Assembly: GCA_023518375.1 (NCBI GenBank)
Contig: CP068450.1
Span: forward strand, 682,001 to 746,000
Source: Candidatus Hepatincola sp. Av
GTDB lineage: Bacteria > Pseudomonadota > Alphaproteobacteria > WRAU01 > Hepatincolaceae
DNA: 64,000 nt
Direction: 5' to 3'
In this document: piece by piece, positions 18,759-28,262 of the stretch
Numbering within the stretch: position 1 is the stretch's first letter
Layout of the letters: each line of letters opens with the position of its first letter
The notes under the pieces: generated by a model
Told to the model about the DNA's origin: nothing
The model's input: the letters and a program-made list of their open reading frames with translations, nothing else
Database searches by the model: none
Translations under genes and position numbers: made by a program

Positions 18759-19676
18759 TTAAACATCAAAAGTTGCTTGTTGTATTAATAATTTACATAA
18801 ATCTAAAAAACTAATTCCTTTATACTCCGCTTGTTCTGGTAACAATGAAGATGGAGTCATTCCAGGATGAGTGTTAATTTCTAAACAAATAAATTTATCT
18901 TGTTCTTTATTGTAAATAAAATCTACCCGAATAGTGCCCCTAGCTAACAAAGCTACATATAAATCTTCAGCATATTTTTTCATAGTGGTTTGCACTCTTT
19001 GGGGTATTTTGGAAGGTAAAATATGTGAAGAACCTGCAACGGCATACTTAGATTCAAAATCATAAAATTCATTTTTAGGAATAATATCTGTTACTCCTAA
19101 CGCTTGTGCCTGTAAAACTCCTACCGTACACTCTACCCCCTGAAAATACTCTTCACACATTAGCGTAGAAAATTTTTGTAAATCTTGTTGTACTTTGTTA
19201 AAGTCTTTGGCATTATGTAAGATATAAATCCCAACACTAGAACCTTCGGCAATTGGTTTTAGCACACAAGGATATTTTATATCTGTGCTTTTTAATTCCT
19301 TAGGAATAACCACCTTATGGTATGCTATAGGAATTCCCATACTTTTAGCCAGCTGTTTACTAAGAACCTTATTCATAGCTATAGCCGAAGTTACAACGCC
19401 ACTATGGGTATAAGGAATTTTGAATAAATCTAACAAAGCTGGGATTCTACCATCTTCACCATAGGTACCATGCAAAGCATTAAAAACAATTATTTTTTCT
19501 TTAAAAACCTTTAGGAATGTTATAAATTCTGTAATATCCTCATTAAGAATATACTTTTCAACCTCAAAACATGTTTGCAAGGCTTTAAAAACAGAATCTC
19601 CTGTTACTAAAGAAATCTCCCTTTCAGCTGAAATCCCTCCCATTAAAACAACTATTTTCTTTGTTGAATCTGGCAA
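18759..19676 (-). CDS. ddl: D-alanine--D-alanine ligase
   Basis: Ddl joins two D-alanines with ATP to make the terminal dipeptide of the peptidoglycan stem. The 305-residue product shows the ATP-grasp signatures: the N-terminal VLMGGISAEREIS, the HGTYGEDGR loop, CVLKPIAEGSSVGI, and the metal-binding ending EINTHPGMTPSSL. It follows murB directly (stop and start adjacent) and precedes ftsQ. Assignment is sure. Confidence 0.96.
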   Translation of the reverse strand: MPDSTKKIVVLMGGISAEREISLVTGDSVFKALQTCFEVEKYILNEDITEFITFLKVFKEKIIVFNALHGTYGEDGRIPALLDLFKIPYTHSGVVTSAIAMNKVLSKQLAKSMGIPIAYHKVVIPKELKSTDIKYPCVLKPIAEGSSVGIYILHNAKDFNKVQQDLQKFSTLMCEEYFQGVECTVGVLQAQALGVTDIIPKNEFYDFESKYAVAGSSHILPSKIPQRVQTTMKKYAEDLYVALLARGTIRVDFIYNKEQDKFICLEINTHPGMTPSSLLPEQAEYKGISFLDLCKLLIQQATFDV

Positions 19677-20573
19677 TTAGTTTTCTCCAATAATTTTAAT
19701 TTCTGGATGTAACAATATATTAAATTTTTCTGCCACTTTTTTAATAGCATAACTTATTAAATTTTCTATATCTGCTGCTGTAGCACTACCATCATTAATA
19801 ATAAAATTACAGTGTTTTTCTGAAAAAGAGGCACCTCCTATACTATAGCCACGTAAACCTGCTCTATCTATTAATTCCCATGCTTTAAAACCCTTAGGAT
19901 TAGTAAAAGTAGAACCTCCTGTTAAAACTTTTTTAGGTTGCGATTCCTCCCGATTTTCCTTTATTTTTTCCATAGCAATTAGAATTTCGTCTTCATCTTT
20001 TGCTTGCCCTTGTAAATTGGCTCCTATAAAAATGTAAGGCTCTTCTAAAGAATTTTGACGGTAACTAAAACCCATTTCCTCATTAGTAAAATTAACTAAT
20101 TCTCCTTGTAAATTCAAGGCATTAACTGTTTTACAAACATCTTTAAATTCATAGGCAAACGCACCAGCATTCATAGTAATAGCACCACCAATACTTCCAG
20201 GAATACCACTTAAGAACTCTAAACCACCTATTTGTAAATCTTTAGCAAAATTTGCCACCGATATATTTAAGCAACCCGCCTCAGCATAAATTTCATAATC
20301 AGCTACCTTAGACATCTTATTTAAGTTACTAAGTTTAATAACTACACCCTTAAAACCACCATCACGTATTAAGATATTAGAGCCAGCCCCCACCACAAAA
20401 AAAGCAACATCTTGAGGTTTATTTTTTAGGAATAATTGTAAATCCCTAGTATCTTGTGGTATAAAAAAAGCATCAGCTTCACCACCTACTTTAAACCAAT
20501 TTAAATTCTTTAAGGAATGGTTATAGTCTACTCTTCCTGTTTGCTGTTGTAAAAACTCATAGGCTTTATTCAT
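19677..20573 (-). CDS. murB: UDP-N-acetylenolpyruvoylglucosamine reductase MurB
   Basis: MurB reduces UDP-GlcNAc-enolpyruvate to UDP-MurNAc using NADPH and FAD. Its 298 residues match the short type IIb form. The FAD-binding start has NWFKVGGEADAFF and VVGAGSNILIRDGGF. The catalytic part has GFSYRQNSL, the serine-containing GGSTFTNP, the CNFIIN stretch, and a late Glu in LHPEIKIIGE. The start overlaps the end of murC by eight bases, which suggests translational coupling. Confidence 0.97.
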   Translation of the reverse strand: MNKAYEFLQQQTGRVDYNHSLKNLNWFKVGGEADAFFIPQDTRDLQLFLKNKPQDVAFFVVGAGSNILIRDGGFKGVVIKLSNLNKMSKVADYEIYAEAGCLNISVANFAKDLQIGGLEFLSGIPGSIGGAITMNAGAFAYEFKDVCKTVNALNLQGELVNFTNEEMGFSYRQNSLEEPYIFIGANLQGQAKDEDEILIAMEKIKENREESQPKKVLTGGSTFTNPKGFKAWELIDRAGLRGYSIGGASFSEKHCNFIINDGSATAADIENLISYAIKKVAEKFNILLHPEIKIIGEN

Positions 20574-21987
20574 GATTCTTTAAATCCGTGTATGTTTCTC
20601 TTACAATATTAGTAATACTTCCTGCTCCCATAAAAATAGCTAACTTGAGTTTATCTTTTGCATTAATATCTAAAATAGTTTGGGTTAATTGTTTTACATC
20701 TTGTAAGTATAGCACATGTTTATGCCCATAATCTTTAATACCTTGTACTAAAGCCTTACTATTAACCCCTTTAATCTCTTTTTCACCAGCAGAGAATACA
20801 TCTAAAACAATAATGTAATCAGATTTATTAAAACAACGGCAGAATTGGTCAAAATGAGCCGATAGCCTAGAATATTTATGGGGCTGTACCACCGATAAAA
20901 TTTTACCTTCCCCCATAATATCATTAGCTGCTGTAAGGACAGCTTCAATTTCTGATGGATGGTGGGCATAATCATCTATAAAAGTGATATTTTTGAAAAC
21001 TCCCACATTGGTAAATCTACGCCCTATACCTTTAAAATTCTTCAACGCATCTTTAATAACCTCAAATGTTACTCCAATATTATGGGCAAAAGTAATAGCA
21101 GCCAAAGCGTTTAAGATATTATGGTAACCATACATAGGAAGCGTAATATTCTTGACAGTTTTAGGCTTATGTTGGTAATTATAGGTTACATCAAACATAG
21201 AACCACCTTCAATATTACGAATATTAGTAACTCTGTAATCAGCCTGCGATGAACTACCATATTTAATAATTTTTCTTTGTTTTACAAAGGGAAGAATATC
21301 TCTCACCCCTTCGTTATCTAAACATAAAATTGAAAAACCAAAAAAAGGAATGTTATTAATAAACCTAATAAAATATTCTTGTACCTTAGCATAAGTTTTG
21401 TAATAATCCATATGCTCGGCTTCTATATTGGTAACAATAGACATAGTTGCAGGCAAATCTACAAAAGAGCCATCGGATTCATCACTTTCTGCCACCAACC
21501 AATTACTTTTACCAAAACGTGAATTATTACCCCAAGAATTTACTATACCCCCAATAATAGCAGTTGGATCCAAATGGTTAGCCGATAAAATATGGGAAAC
21601 TAAAGATGTTGTAGTTGTTTTGCCATGTGTACCCGCCACTGCCACACTCCATTTAAAACGCATAATTTCTGCTAACATTTGAGAACGTTTATATACAGGA
21701 ATTCCTAAACGTAAGGCTTCTATATATTCGGGATTATCCTCTTTTACTGCCGAGGAAATAACTAGAATATCGGCATTTTTTATATTCTTACTATCTTGAG
21801 ATATTTTAATATTAATTCCCAATTTTCTTAAGTGAATCACATTACCATTTTCTTTTAAATCACTACCTTGAATATGATAATTTAACTTATGAAATAATTC
21901 GGCAATACCACTCATACCTATACCACCAATACCTGTAAAATGAATGGTTTTTATAAAAGAAAATGGAGTTTGTAATAAGTTTTGCAT
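20566..21987 (-). CDS. murC: UDP-N-acetylmuramate--L-alanine ligase MurC
   Basis: MurC adds L-alanine to UDP-MurNAc with ATP, the first amino acid of the stem peptide. Its 473 residues show the N-terminal nucleotide fold (HFTGIGGIGMSGIAEL), the P-loop AVAGTHGKTTTTSL near residue 115, ESDESDGSF, and the C-terminal DDYAHHPSEI. The start overlaps the murG stop by one base. It is part of an unbroken run of mur genes. Confidence 0.97.
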   Translation of the reverse strand: MQNLLQTPFSFIKTIHFTGIGGIGMSGIAELFHKLNYHIQGSDLKENGNVIHLRKLGINIKISQDSKNIKNADILVISSAVKEDNPEYIEALRLGIPVYKRSQMLAEIMRFKWSVAVAGTHGKTTTTSLVSHILSANHLDPTAIIGGIVNSWGNNSRFGKSNWLVAESDESDGSFVDLPATMSIVTNIEAEHMDYYKTYAKVQEYFIRFINNIPFFGFSILCLDNEGVRDILPFVKQRKIIKYGSSSQADYRVTNIRNIEGGSMFDVTYNYQHKPKTVKNITLPMYGYHNILNALAAITFAHNIGVTFEVIKDALKNFKGIGRRFTNVGVFKNITFIDDYAHHPSEIEAVLTAANDIMGEGKILSVVQPHKYSRLSAHFDQFCRCFNKSDYIIVLDVFSAGEKEIKGVNSKALVQGIKDYGHKHVLYLQDVKQLTQTILDINAKDKLKLAIFMGAGSITNIVRETYTDLKNHE

Positions 21988-23231
21988 TAATGTTCCTGTT
22001 TAGCACTTAGGGCGAAAGTTGTAATTAAATTGGTTAAACGCTCTGTAGCATTTGTAATTGCTTGTTTTTTTATTTCTAACGACTTATTATAGTATAAATC
22101 TTGGTTTAGAAAGATATTAAGTATTTTATTAAATAATAATTCAGATGTAAATTCTTGCTCTAAAATAATTTCTGCTTCTTTCATTTTTTCAGCACTTTGG
22201 GCATTTAATAACTGATGATTATCAGCCGCCTTAGCAAAAGGAATATAAATAGCAAATTTACCAAGCAGTTCTACCTCTTTTATAGTTGATGCTCCCGAAC
22301 GAGCTATAACTAAATCACTTTGCCAAATAATTTCAGCCATATTTTTAAAGAATGGTTGCACCTCGGTTTGCACAGCTAAGCCTTGCCATGCTTGCTTTAC
22401 CTCTTGGATATCTTCAGCTCTAACTTGATGATACACCGTTAAACTCTTTTGTTGTTCTATTGTAAATTTACTAAAACTTTTTACAACTTGCGTACCAAAA
22501 ATTTTTGCTCCTTGTGAACCACCAATAATAGTAATGGTAAACCTAGAATTCTTATTATAATACTTATTACGATACAAATAAAAGGGTAAACGAATTGGTA
22601 AACCTGTTATCTCTACCTGCTTGATGTTTTTAGGAATATTGTGCGTATCAGCAAAGGTAATAGCCAAAGCCCTAGCATGCTTTACAAATAACCTATGAGC
22701 CTTACCTAAGTAAGCATTCTGTTCGTGCATAATAATAGGAATTCTTAAAATTATTGCCGCTATTACAGGCGGTAAAGATGTATAACCACCAAAACTAATA
22801 AGGCAAGCCGGACGATTCCTTACAAATAAAGCAAAAGATTGGCAAAAACCTACAAATAATACTAATATCATAAAAAAAATATACCCAATATTCTTTTTAT
22901 GTAAGCCTAAGGCTTTGATATAATTCACTTTAAAGTTGTTATTGCTCTCAAGGTCTTGGTAAACCCTAGCTCTATCATCTAATAAAAGTTGGACTTGGTA
23001 ACGGTTACCTTGTAAATAGTTAGCTAAAACCTTAGCAGGAAAAATATGCCCTCCTGTGCCACCACTAACAATGGCTAATTTTGCTAGTTTAGGTTTTAAG
23101 TTTTTTGTAGCCTTAAATGAGCCACCTTTAAAAGGTTTAGCTTTATCTCCTTTATAATTAGGTTTTCTATAAGCTTTACCATGAAATGAATTTTTATTCT
23201 TACTATAATTACTAGTTTTCTGATTTACCAT
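21987..23231 (-). CDS. murG: Lipid II synthase MurG
   Basis: MurG is the membrane-associated GT28 glycosyltransferase that adds GlcNAc to lipid I, making lipid II. The GT-B motifs are clear: IVSGGTGGHIFPA, the central IGGSQGAKIF, and the C-terminal VIARSGASTIKE and FAKAADNHQLLNA. At 414 residues it is about 50 longer than usual. The excess is a very basic, Lys/Asn/Gly-rich N-terminal tail (residues 1-48) with no internal ATG before the catalytic domain. The tail could help bind the membrane or partners; this is inference. Confidence 0.95.
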   Translation of the reverse strand: MVNQKTSNYSKNKNSFHGKAYRKPNYKGDKAKPFKGGSFKATKNLKPKLAKLAIVSGGTGGHIFPAKVLANYLQGNRYQVQLLLDDRARVYQDLESNNNFKVNYIKALGLHKKNIGYIFFMILVLFVGFCQSFALFVRNRPACLISFGGYTSLPPVIAAIILRIPIIMHEQNAYLGKAHRLFVKHARALAITFADTHNIPKNIKQVEITGLPIRLPFYLYRNKYYNKNSRFTITIIGGSQGAKIFGTQVVKSFSKFTIEQQKSLTVYHQVRAEDIQEVKQAWQGLAVQTEVQPFFKNMAEIIWQSDLVIARSGASTIKEVELLGKFAIYIPFAKAADNHQLLNAQSAEKMKEAEIILEQEFTSELLFNKILNIFLNQDLYYNKSLEIKKQAITNATERLTNLITTFALSAKQEH

Positions 23232-23240
23232 AATAATTAC

Positions 23241-24368
23241 CTAATTTTTTATTCTGATGCTATTAGCATCTTTTTTAGTTAAATTTAAAATCATTCCCAT
23301 TAAAATAGCTGTGGCAAATAATGAAGAGCCACCATAGGAAATAACTGGTAAGGTCATACCCTTAGTTGGCATAAGGTTTACATTAGAAAATATATGAATT
23401 AAAGTTTGTGTAGCTAGCAAACTAACATAACCTGCTAAGGATAATATAGCTATCATACTATTTTTTTGTTTTATATGCTTAATTATTCTTATAATAAGGT
23501 AAATATACAAATAAATTAAAAATAGCCCAAAAACTAAACCAAACTCTTCTAAACCAACCGTAAAGATAAAATCGGTATGAGCATCAGGTAAAGCCGCTTT
23601 TAAAGAACCTTGCCCTGCACCTTTACCTAGAATTTTACCACTAGAAATTGCCTCTAGTGCTTTTTCTATTTGGTATGGGTGTTTATCAAGGAAAAAGTTA
23701 TTCACTCTATAATTAACATGGGGGAAAATAAAATAGGCTGCTACCATTAACAAACTACCTAAAAACGAAAATAAAACTCCCCAAAACCAGCTAATACCAG
23801 TTAAAATTAACAGCACAAAAAAAGTAGCCGTTATTAAAATAGTCATGCCTACATCAGGTTGTAATAATAATAACCCAGCAAACAAAGTGTAAATTAGTAC
23901 CCAAATAAAATATTTATATAATACTTTTAAATTTAATTTGTTAGTATAATCCCACATATATGCCATAAAACCAATAAAAAACACTTTAGCAAATTCTGAA
24001 GGTTGAATAGAAAAACCTAAAATGTAAACCCAACGTTTAGCTCCCTTTACATCTGTTCCCATAAATATCACCCAACACATTAACAACAAGCTAATACTAA
24101 AACCAATTAAAGATAACATTATTAATTGTTTTTCATTTAGGTGGAAAATACAAAAAATTATTAGCATAGATAATAAAGAATACAAAATATGATGTTTAAT
24201 AAAATATAAAGGTTCTACTCCAATTCTTATTGCTACATAAGGGGAAGCAGTAATAACTAAAATAATACTAATACAAAATAAAAGAAAAATTGGAAGCAGG
24301 ATTTGTTTATCTGTTTGCCACCAAAATTTAGAAAAAACATTGTTATAATTTCGCAGTAATAAAATCAT
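23241..24368 (-). CDS. ftsW: Septal peptidoglycan polymerase FtsW (SEDS family)
   Basis: FtsW polymerises lipid II at the septum together with FtsI. The 375-residue product is a polytopic membrane protein with about ten spans. SEDS signatures are visible: GAKRWVYILGFSIQPSEFAK, LLLQPDVGMTI, the HTDFIFTVGLEEFG loop, and the C-terminal LPVISYGGSSL. Its place between murD and murG marks it as FtsW; the second SEDS protein in the window, RodA, is in the mre cluster. Confidence 0.95.
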   Translation of the reverse strand: MILLLRNYNNVFSKFWWQTDKQILLPIFLLFCISIILVITASPYVAIRIGVEPLYFIKHHILYSLLSMLIIFCIFHLNEKQLIMLSLIGFSISLLLMCWVIFMGTDVKGAKRWVYILGFSIQPSEFAKVFFIGFMAYMWDYTNKLNLKVLYKYFIWVLIYTLFAGLLLLQPDVGMTILITATFFVLLILTGISWFWGVLFSFLGSLLMVAAYFIFPHVNYRVNNFFLDKHPYQIEKALEAISSGKILGKGAGQGSLKAALPDAHTDFIFTVGLEEFGLVFGLFLIYLYIYLIIRIIKHIKQKNSMIAILSLAGYVSLLATQTLIHIFSNVNLMPTKGMTLPVISYGGSSLFATAILMGMILNLTKKDANSIRIKN

Positions 24369-24434
24369 ATATGGTACACATTACACTTGGTATTTAGTTT
24401 AGTATAAGGATTAAATGCTTAATTTTCAGTAAAC

Positions 24435-25760
24435 TTACCCTTGTAAGAGATTCACAGCTTTTATAAAGGTTTGCCCTCTTACTACAAAATTAGCAAACAT
24501 ATCATAAGATGCACAAGCAGGAGATAACAAAACAACTGTAGGTTTATCTATAGATCTTGCTAAAGCATAAGATTCATTCACGGCATTTTCTAAACTAGAA
24601 CTTACATTATAAGCAAGTTTATTAGCTTTCAGTATTTTTGTAAATAACGCAGAAGAACTACCAATAAGAAAAGTATGTAAAACTTTTGTATGAAGCTGTG
24701 GTAATAAAATATCTAGGTTATCTCTTTTAGCAACACCACCTAAAATTAAAATGATGTTTTCAAAATTGTTTAAGGCAACAAGAGTAGATTCAGGTGAAGT
24801 AGCTTTAGAATCATTCACAAAAGTAATATTATGTAAAGTTTTAACCACCTGTTGCCGATGTGGTAAACCTTGAAAATGATTAATAACCTTAATAATAATA
24901 GATTTATCTAAATTAAAACATTTAGCACAAGCATAGGCAAAAGCAATATTTTCTTGGTTATGAACACCCCTTATTAACACTTTAGATAAATCTAACCTAA
25001 CGGCCTGATCTTCAAAATAAGTATCTATTAATTCATTATTTTTTATAGTGATATCTTTTCCTACTAATAATAACTTTTGCTTTGTCAGCTTACTAGTAAT
25101 TTGCTTAGGCAATAAACTATTAACAATGGCAATATCGTCTTTACCTTGGTTATTAAAAATTTTTTCTTTTGCTGTTATATAATTTTCTAAATTACCATGA
25201 TAATCAAGGTGGTCAGGAGTCAAATTTAAAAACAAAGCACACTGGAATTTAAAATTATTCATTAAACTTAATTGAAAAGAAGATAGTTCTAAAATAATAT
25301 ATTCAACCTCATTAGTAGCAATAGCAAAAACAGGTGTACCAATATTACCTAATAAGGCTACTTTTTTGTGGGAAGATTTAAACATTTCATAAATTAAAGA
25401 AACTACGGTAGATTTCCCATTAGTACCTGTTATTGCAATATATTTTTTACTAGGATTTAATTCATAAAAAATATCTACATCACAACAAATTTTTACCTTA
25501 TGCTTTTTTGCATTGGTAACTATTAAGTGTTCTTTAGGGTAATAAAGTGAAATACCAGGAGAAACAATAATAGCATCTAAGGTTGTAAAATCCCAAGTTG
25601 CAGGATCCTGTAACTTCATACCATTTGTATACTTAGCTCGCACCCTTTCTTCATCGTCCCACGCCATAGTATTAACAGCTGGATAATACTTTTTAAAGTA
25701 CTTATAAGTAGCTAGCCCACTACTTCCTAAACCTAATATAGCAATATGTTTATATTTCAT
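24435..25760 (-). CDS. murD: UDP-N-acetylmuramoyl-L-alanine--D-glutamate ligase MurD
   Basis: MurD adds D-glutamate to UDP-MurNAc-L-Ala with ATP. The 441-residue product has the N-terminal fold (IAILGLGSSGLATY), the P-loop AITGTNGKSTVVSL near residue 111, LNLTPDHLDYHG, FVNDSKATSPEST, and the C-terminal LLSPACASYDMF. It lies between mraY and ftsW, the usual dcw order. Assignment is sure. Confidence 0.97.
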   Translation of the reverse strand: MKYKHIAILGLGSSGLATYKYFKKYYPAVNTMAWDDEERVRAKYTNGMKLQDPATWDFTTLDAIIVSPGISLYYPKEHLIVTNAKKHKVKICCDVDIFYELNPSKKYIAITGTNGKSTVVSLIYEMFKSSHKKVALLGNIGTPVFAIATNEVEYIILELSSFQLSLMNNFKFQCALFLNLTPDHLDYHGNLENYITAKEKIFNNQGKDDIAIVNSLLPKQITSKLTKQKLLLVGKDITIKNNELIDTYFEDQAVRLDLSKVLIRGVHNQENIAFAYACAKCFNLDKSIIIKVINHFQGLPHRQQVVKTLHNITFVNDSKATSPESTLVALNNFENIILILGGVAKRDNLDILLPQLHTKVLHTFLIGSSSALFTKILKANKLAYNVSSSLENAVNESYALARSIDKPTVVLLSPACASYDMFANFVVRGQTFIKAVNLLQG

Positions 25761-25763
25761 AAT

Positions 25764-26840
25764 TTAATATACATCTAACAATAAAATTGCCAATACACAC
25801 ATAATAATGGTAAAAATCCAAATACGTTTAACTATTAAGGTTTCACTCATACCCTTTTTTTCATAATGATGATGCAAAGGAGCCATTAAAAAGTAACGTT
25901 TACCTGTAAATTTAAAATAATATACTTGAATAATAACCGATACCGACTCACATACTAAGAAAATGCCAGCTACAGCTAAAAATAATTCTTGTTTTAAAGA
26001 AACTGCAATAATGCCTAAAGTTCCACCTATACCAAGTGAACCTACATCACCCATAAAAATTTTAGCTGGAGCTGAATTATACCATAAAAATCCTAACAAG
26101 GCTCCTATTAACGCTGCTAAAAGAACTAAAATCTGCCTGATATTATTATAATAAAAAATAGCTGAATAATTGAACTTTGTGTATTTATCTGGGCTTAGAA
26201 TTAATATTAGTAAAAACAAAAAAGTTATTAGAATAGTTATACTAACTAAAGATGCTAAGCCATCTAAGCCATCGGTTAAATTAACACTATTGGCAGTACC
26301 TACTACTACAAAGCCACTAAAAAATATAATAAAAATACTAAGTGGTATATAAAAACTATGAATAAAAGGGAAAAACACACTAGTAGCAATATTTGGTGGG
26401 TATTGCTCTATTAAACTATAAGCAGCACAACTAGCTACAATAAAACCTAGTAAGAGCCTAATTTTACCACTTAAACCTTTAGAATTTTTAAAGGTTAACT
26501 TTAATACATCATCAATAAAACCTAGCAAGGCAAAAACAAAAGAAACCAATAAAATATTTACAACTATTTTATTAAATTGCCCCAACCATATAAAAGAAGA
26601 TAGCCAGAAAGCTCCCATAATTATGACTCCACCTAAAGTTGGCGTACCTTCTTTGTTGAAATGTTGTTGTGGACCATCTTCACGAATTGGTTGCATAATT
26701 CTTTGGGATTTTTTTGCCAACCTAATAAATTGTCTTCCCAAAAAAATTACTAAAAGCACCGATGTTAAAAAAGCAAATCCTGCCCTATACATAATGTTTA
26801 AATGCCAAGAAATATGAAATAAATTACTTAGTAATGCCAT
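25764..26840 (-). CDS. mraY: Phospho-MurNAc-pentapeptide transferase MraY
   Basis: MraY moves phospho-MurNAc-pentapeptide onto undecaprenyl phosphate, giving lipid I at the inner membrane. The 358-residue protein has about ten spans and the family motifs: EDGPQQHFNKEGTPTLGG near the start, the Asp-rich LGFIDDVLKL, NLTDGLDGLA, FMGDVGSLGIGG, and the cytoplasmic PLHHHYEKKG. It is separated from murD by only three bases. Confidence 0.97.
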   Translation of the reverse strand: MALLSNLFHISWHLNIMYRAGFAFLTSVLLVIFLGRQFIRLAKKSQRIMQPIREDGPQQHFNKEGTPTLGGVIIMGAFWLSSFIWLGQFNKIVVNILLVSFVFALLGFIDDVLKLTFKNSKGLSGKIRLLLGFIVASCAAYSLIEQYPPNIATSVFFPFIHSFYIPLSIFIIFFSGFVVVGTANSVNLTDGLDGLASLVSITILITFLFLLILILSPDKYTKFNYSAIFYYNNIRQILVLLAALIGALLGFLWYNSAPAKIFMGDVGSLGIGGTLGIIAVSLKQELFLAVAGIFLVCESVSVIIQVYYFKFTGKRYFLMAPLHHHYEKKGMSETLIVKRIWIFTIIMCVLAILLLDVY

Positions 26841-26861
26841 ATAATTCCCTATATTGTTTTA

Positions 26862-28262
26862 TTAATGTTTTGTATTTGTAGTAATATTTTCAGCTATTTT
26901 ATAAGTATTTGCCCCTAAGGAACCTTTAATTAAAATAACATCATTGTTTTGTACTAGGCTTTGCAACTTCAGTTCAGCTTCTTGCCAATGTAAAAAATGG
27001 TATATTACCATACTATCTGGTAATATATTATATAAATTTAACATTTGAATACCAAGTAAAATTACAGCTTTAGGTTTAATTTTTTGGATAATCTCTTGTA
27101 AGTCTTCATGCTCTTGTTGTGCTTCAGCCCCTAATTCTAGCATATCACCTAATACTAAAATTTTACTACTTGTAGGTATAGCCAATAAAGATTCTAACGA
27201 GGCTAACATAGACTTAGGATTAGCATTGTAACTATCGTTAATTAACATAATTTTTTTGCCATTAATAACTTCTTGGCTAATATTACCCCGCCCTTTGGGT
27301 AACTGAAAGTTTTTAAAAGTCTGAGCTAATTTTTGAATATCTTGTTTTAATAGATAAGCCATTCCTAAAGCAATAGTTGCTAAAAAACCATGATGCAATG
27401 CAATTGAAGGTAAAGTATATGCTACCTCTTCTTGAAAAATACTAGCACTTATTTGTAATAAATAAACTCCATTAATATTTTGTACTATCACCTTTTTCAT
27501 ATATATATCTGCAAGCTTATTATTTGTAGAAAAAGAATACACATGTTTAAGTTTTTTGCTAGCAATATCATAATGTTTTTGGTAATAGGAATTATCTAGG
27601 TTAATACATAAAGTAGCATTTTTAGGCATAGCTGTAATAATTTCTAACTTAGCTATGGCAATATCATCAAGCGATGTAAAAAATTCACTATGGGCTTTCG
27701 CAATATCTATAATAATACCAATATTAGGTTGTAATACCTTAGAAAGTACAGCAATTTCACCAATTGAACTCATACCCATTTCAAATACTCCAAAATCATC
27801 ATTGGCTTCCATTTGTAATAAAGAAAAAGGTAGACCAATCTGGTTATTATAGTTACCTAAAGTTGCAACAACTTGACCACACGGCTGTAATAAAAAAGCT
27901 AACATATCCTTAAGCGTAGTTTTACCAATACTACCGGTTATGCCAATAACAATCCCTTTATTTTGTTGCCTTATATAAGTTGCTATTTTCAGTAAAGCAT
28001 TCAAAGTATTTTCTACAATAAGTAAATTAGGGAATGATATATTATGTTCTTCATAATAGCTTTTATTAATAAGTAAAGCTCCTGCTTTATTGGCAATAGC
28101 ATCTGGTAAGAATTTATGGGCATCTTGCTTTTCCCCTGTTAATGCAATAAATAAATCCCCTGCTTTAACTTTAGTAGAGTGAATAGCATAGGACTTTACC
28201 GTAAAGTTACCAACAGTTTTACCCCCTGTGATTTCAGCTAAAATTTCATTGTTTAATTTCAT
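26862..28262 (-). CDS. murF: UDP-MurNAc-tripeptide--D-Ala-D-Ala ligase MurF
   Basis: MurF attaches the D-Ala-D-Ala made by Ddl to the tripeptide precursor. The P-loop is IGITGSIGKTTLKDML; other motifs are NYNNQIGLP and the C-terminal INDSYNANPKSM. I place the start at the ATG at 28262 (MKLNNEIL). The frame is open to an ATG at 28298, but that start would overlap murE by 53 bases and give a tail unlike the family. With the chosen start it still overlaps murE by 17 bases. Length is then 466 residues. Confidence 0.95.
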   Translation of the reverse strand: MKLNNEILAEITGGKTVGNFTVKSYAIHSTKVKAGDLFIALTGEKQDAHKFLPDAIANKAGALLINKSYYEEHNISFPNLLIVENTLNALLKIATYIRQQNKGIVIGITGSIGKTTLKDMLAFLLQPCGQVVATLGNYNNQIGLPFSLLQMEANDDFGVFEMGMSSIGEIAVLSKVLQPNIGIIIDIAKAHSEFFTSLDDIAIAKLEIITAMPKNATLCINLDNSYYQKHYDIASKKLKHVYSFSTNNKLADIYMKKVIVQNINGVYLLQISASIFQEEVAYTLPSIALHHGFLATIALGMAYLLKQDIQKLAQTFKNFQLPKGRGNISQEVINGKKIMLINDSYNANPKSMLASLESLLAIPTSSKILVLGDMLELGAEAQQEHEDLQEIIQKIKPKAVILLGIQMLNLYNILPDSMVIYHFLHWQEAELKLQSLVQNNDVILIKGSLGANTYKIAENITTNTKH

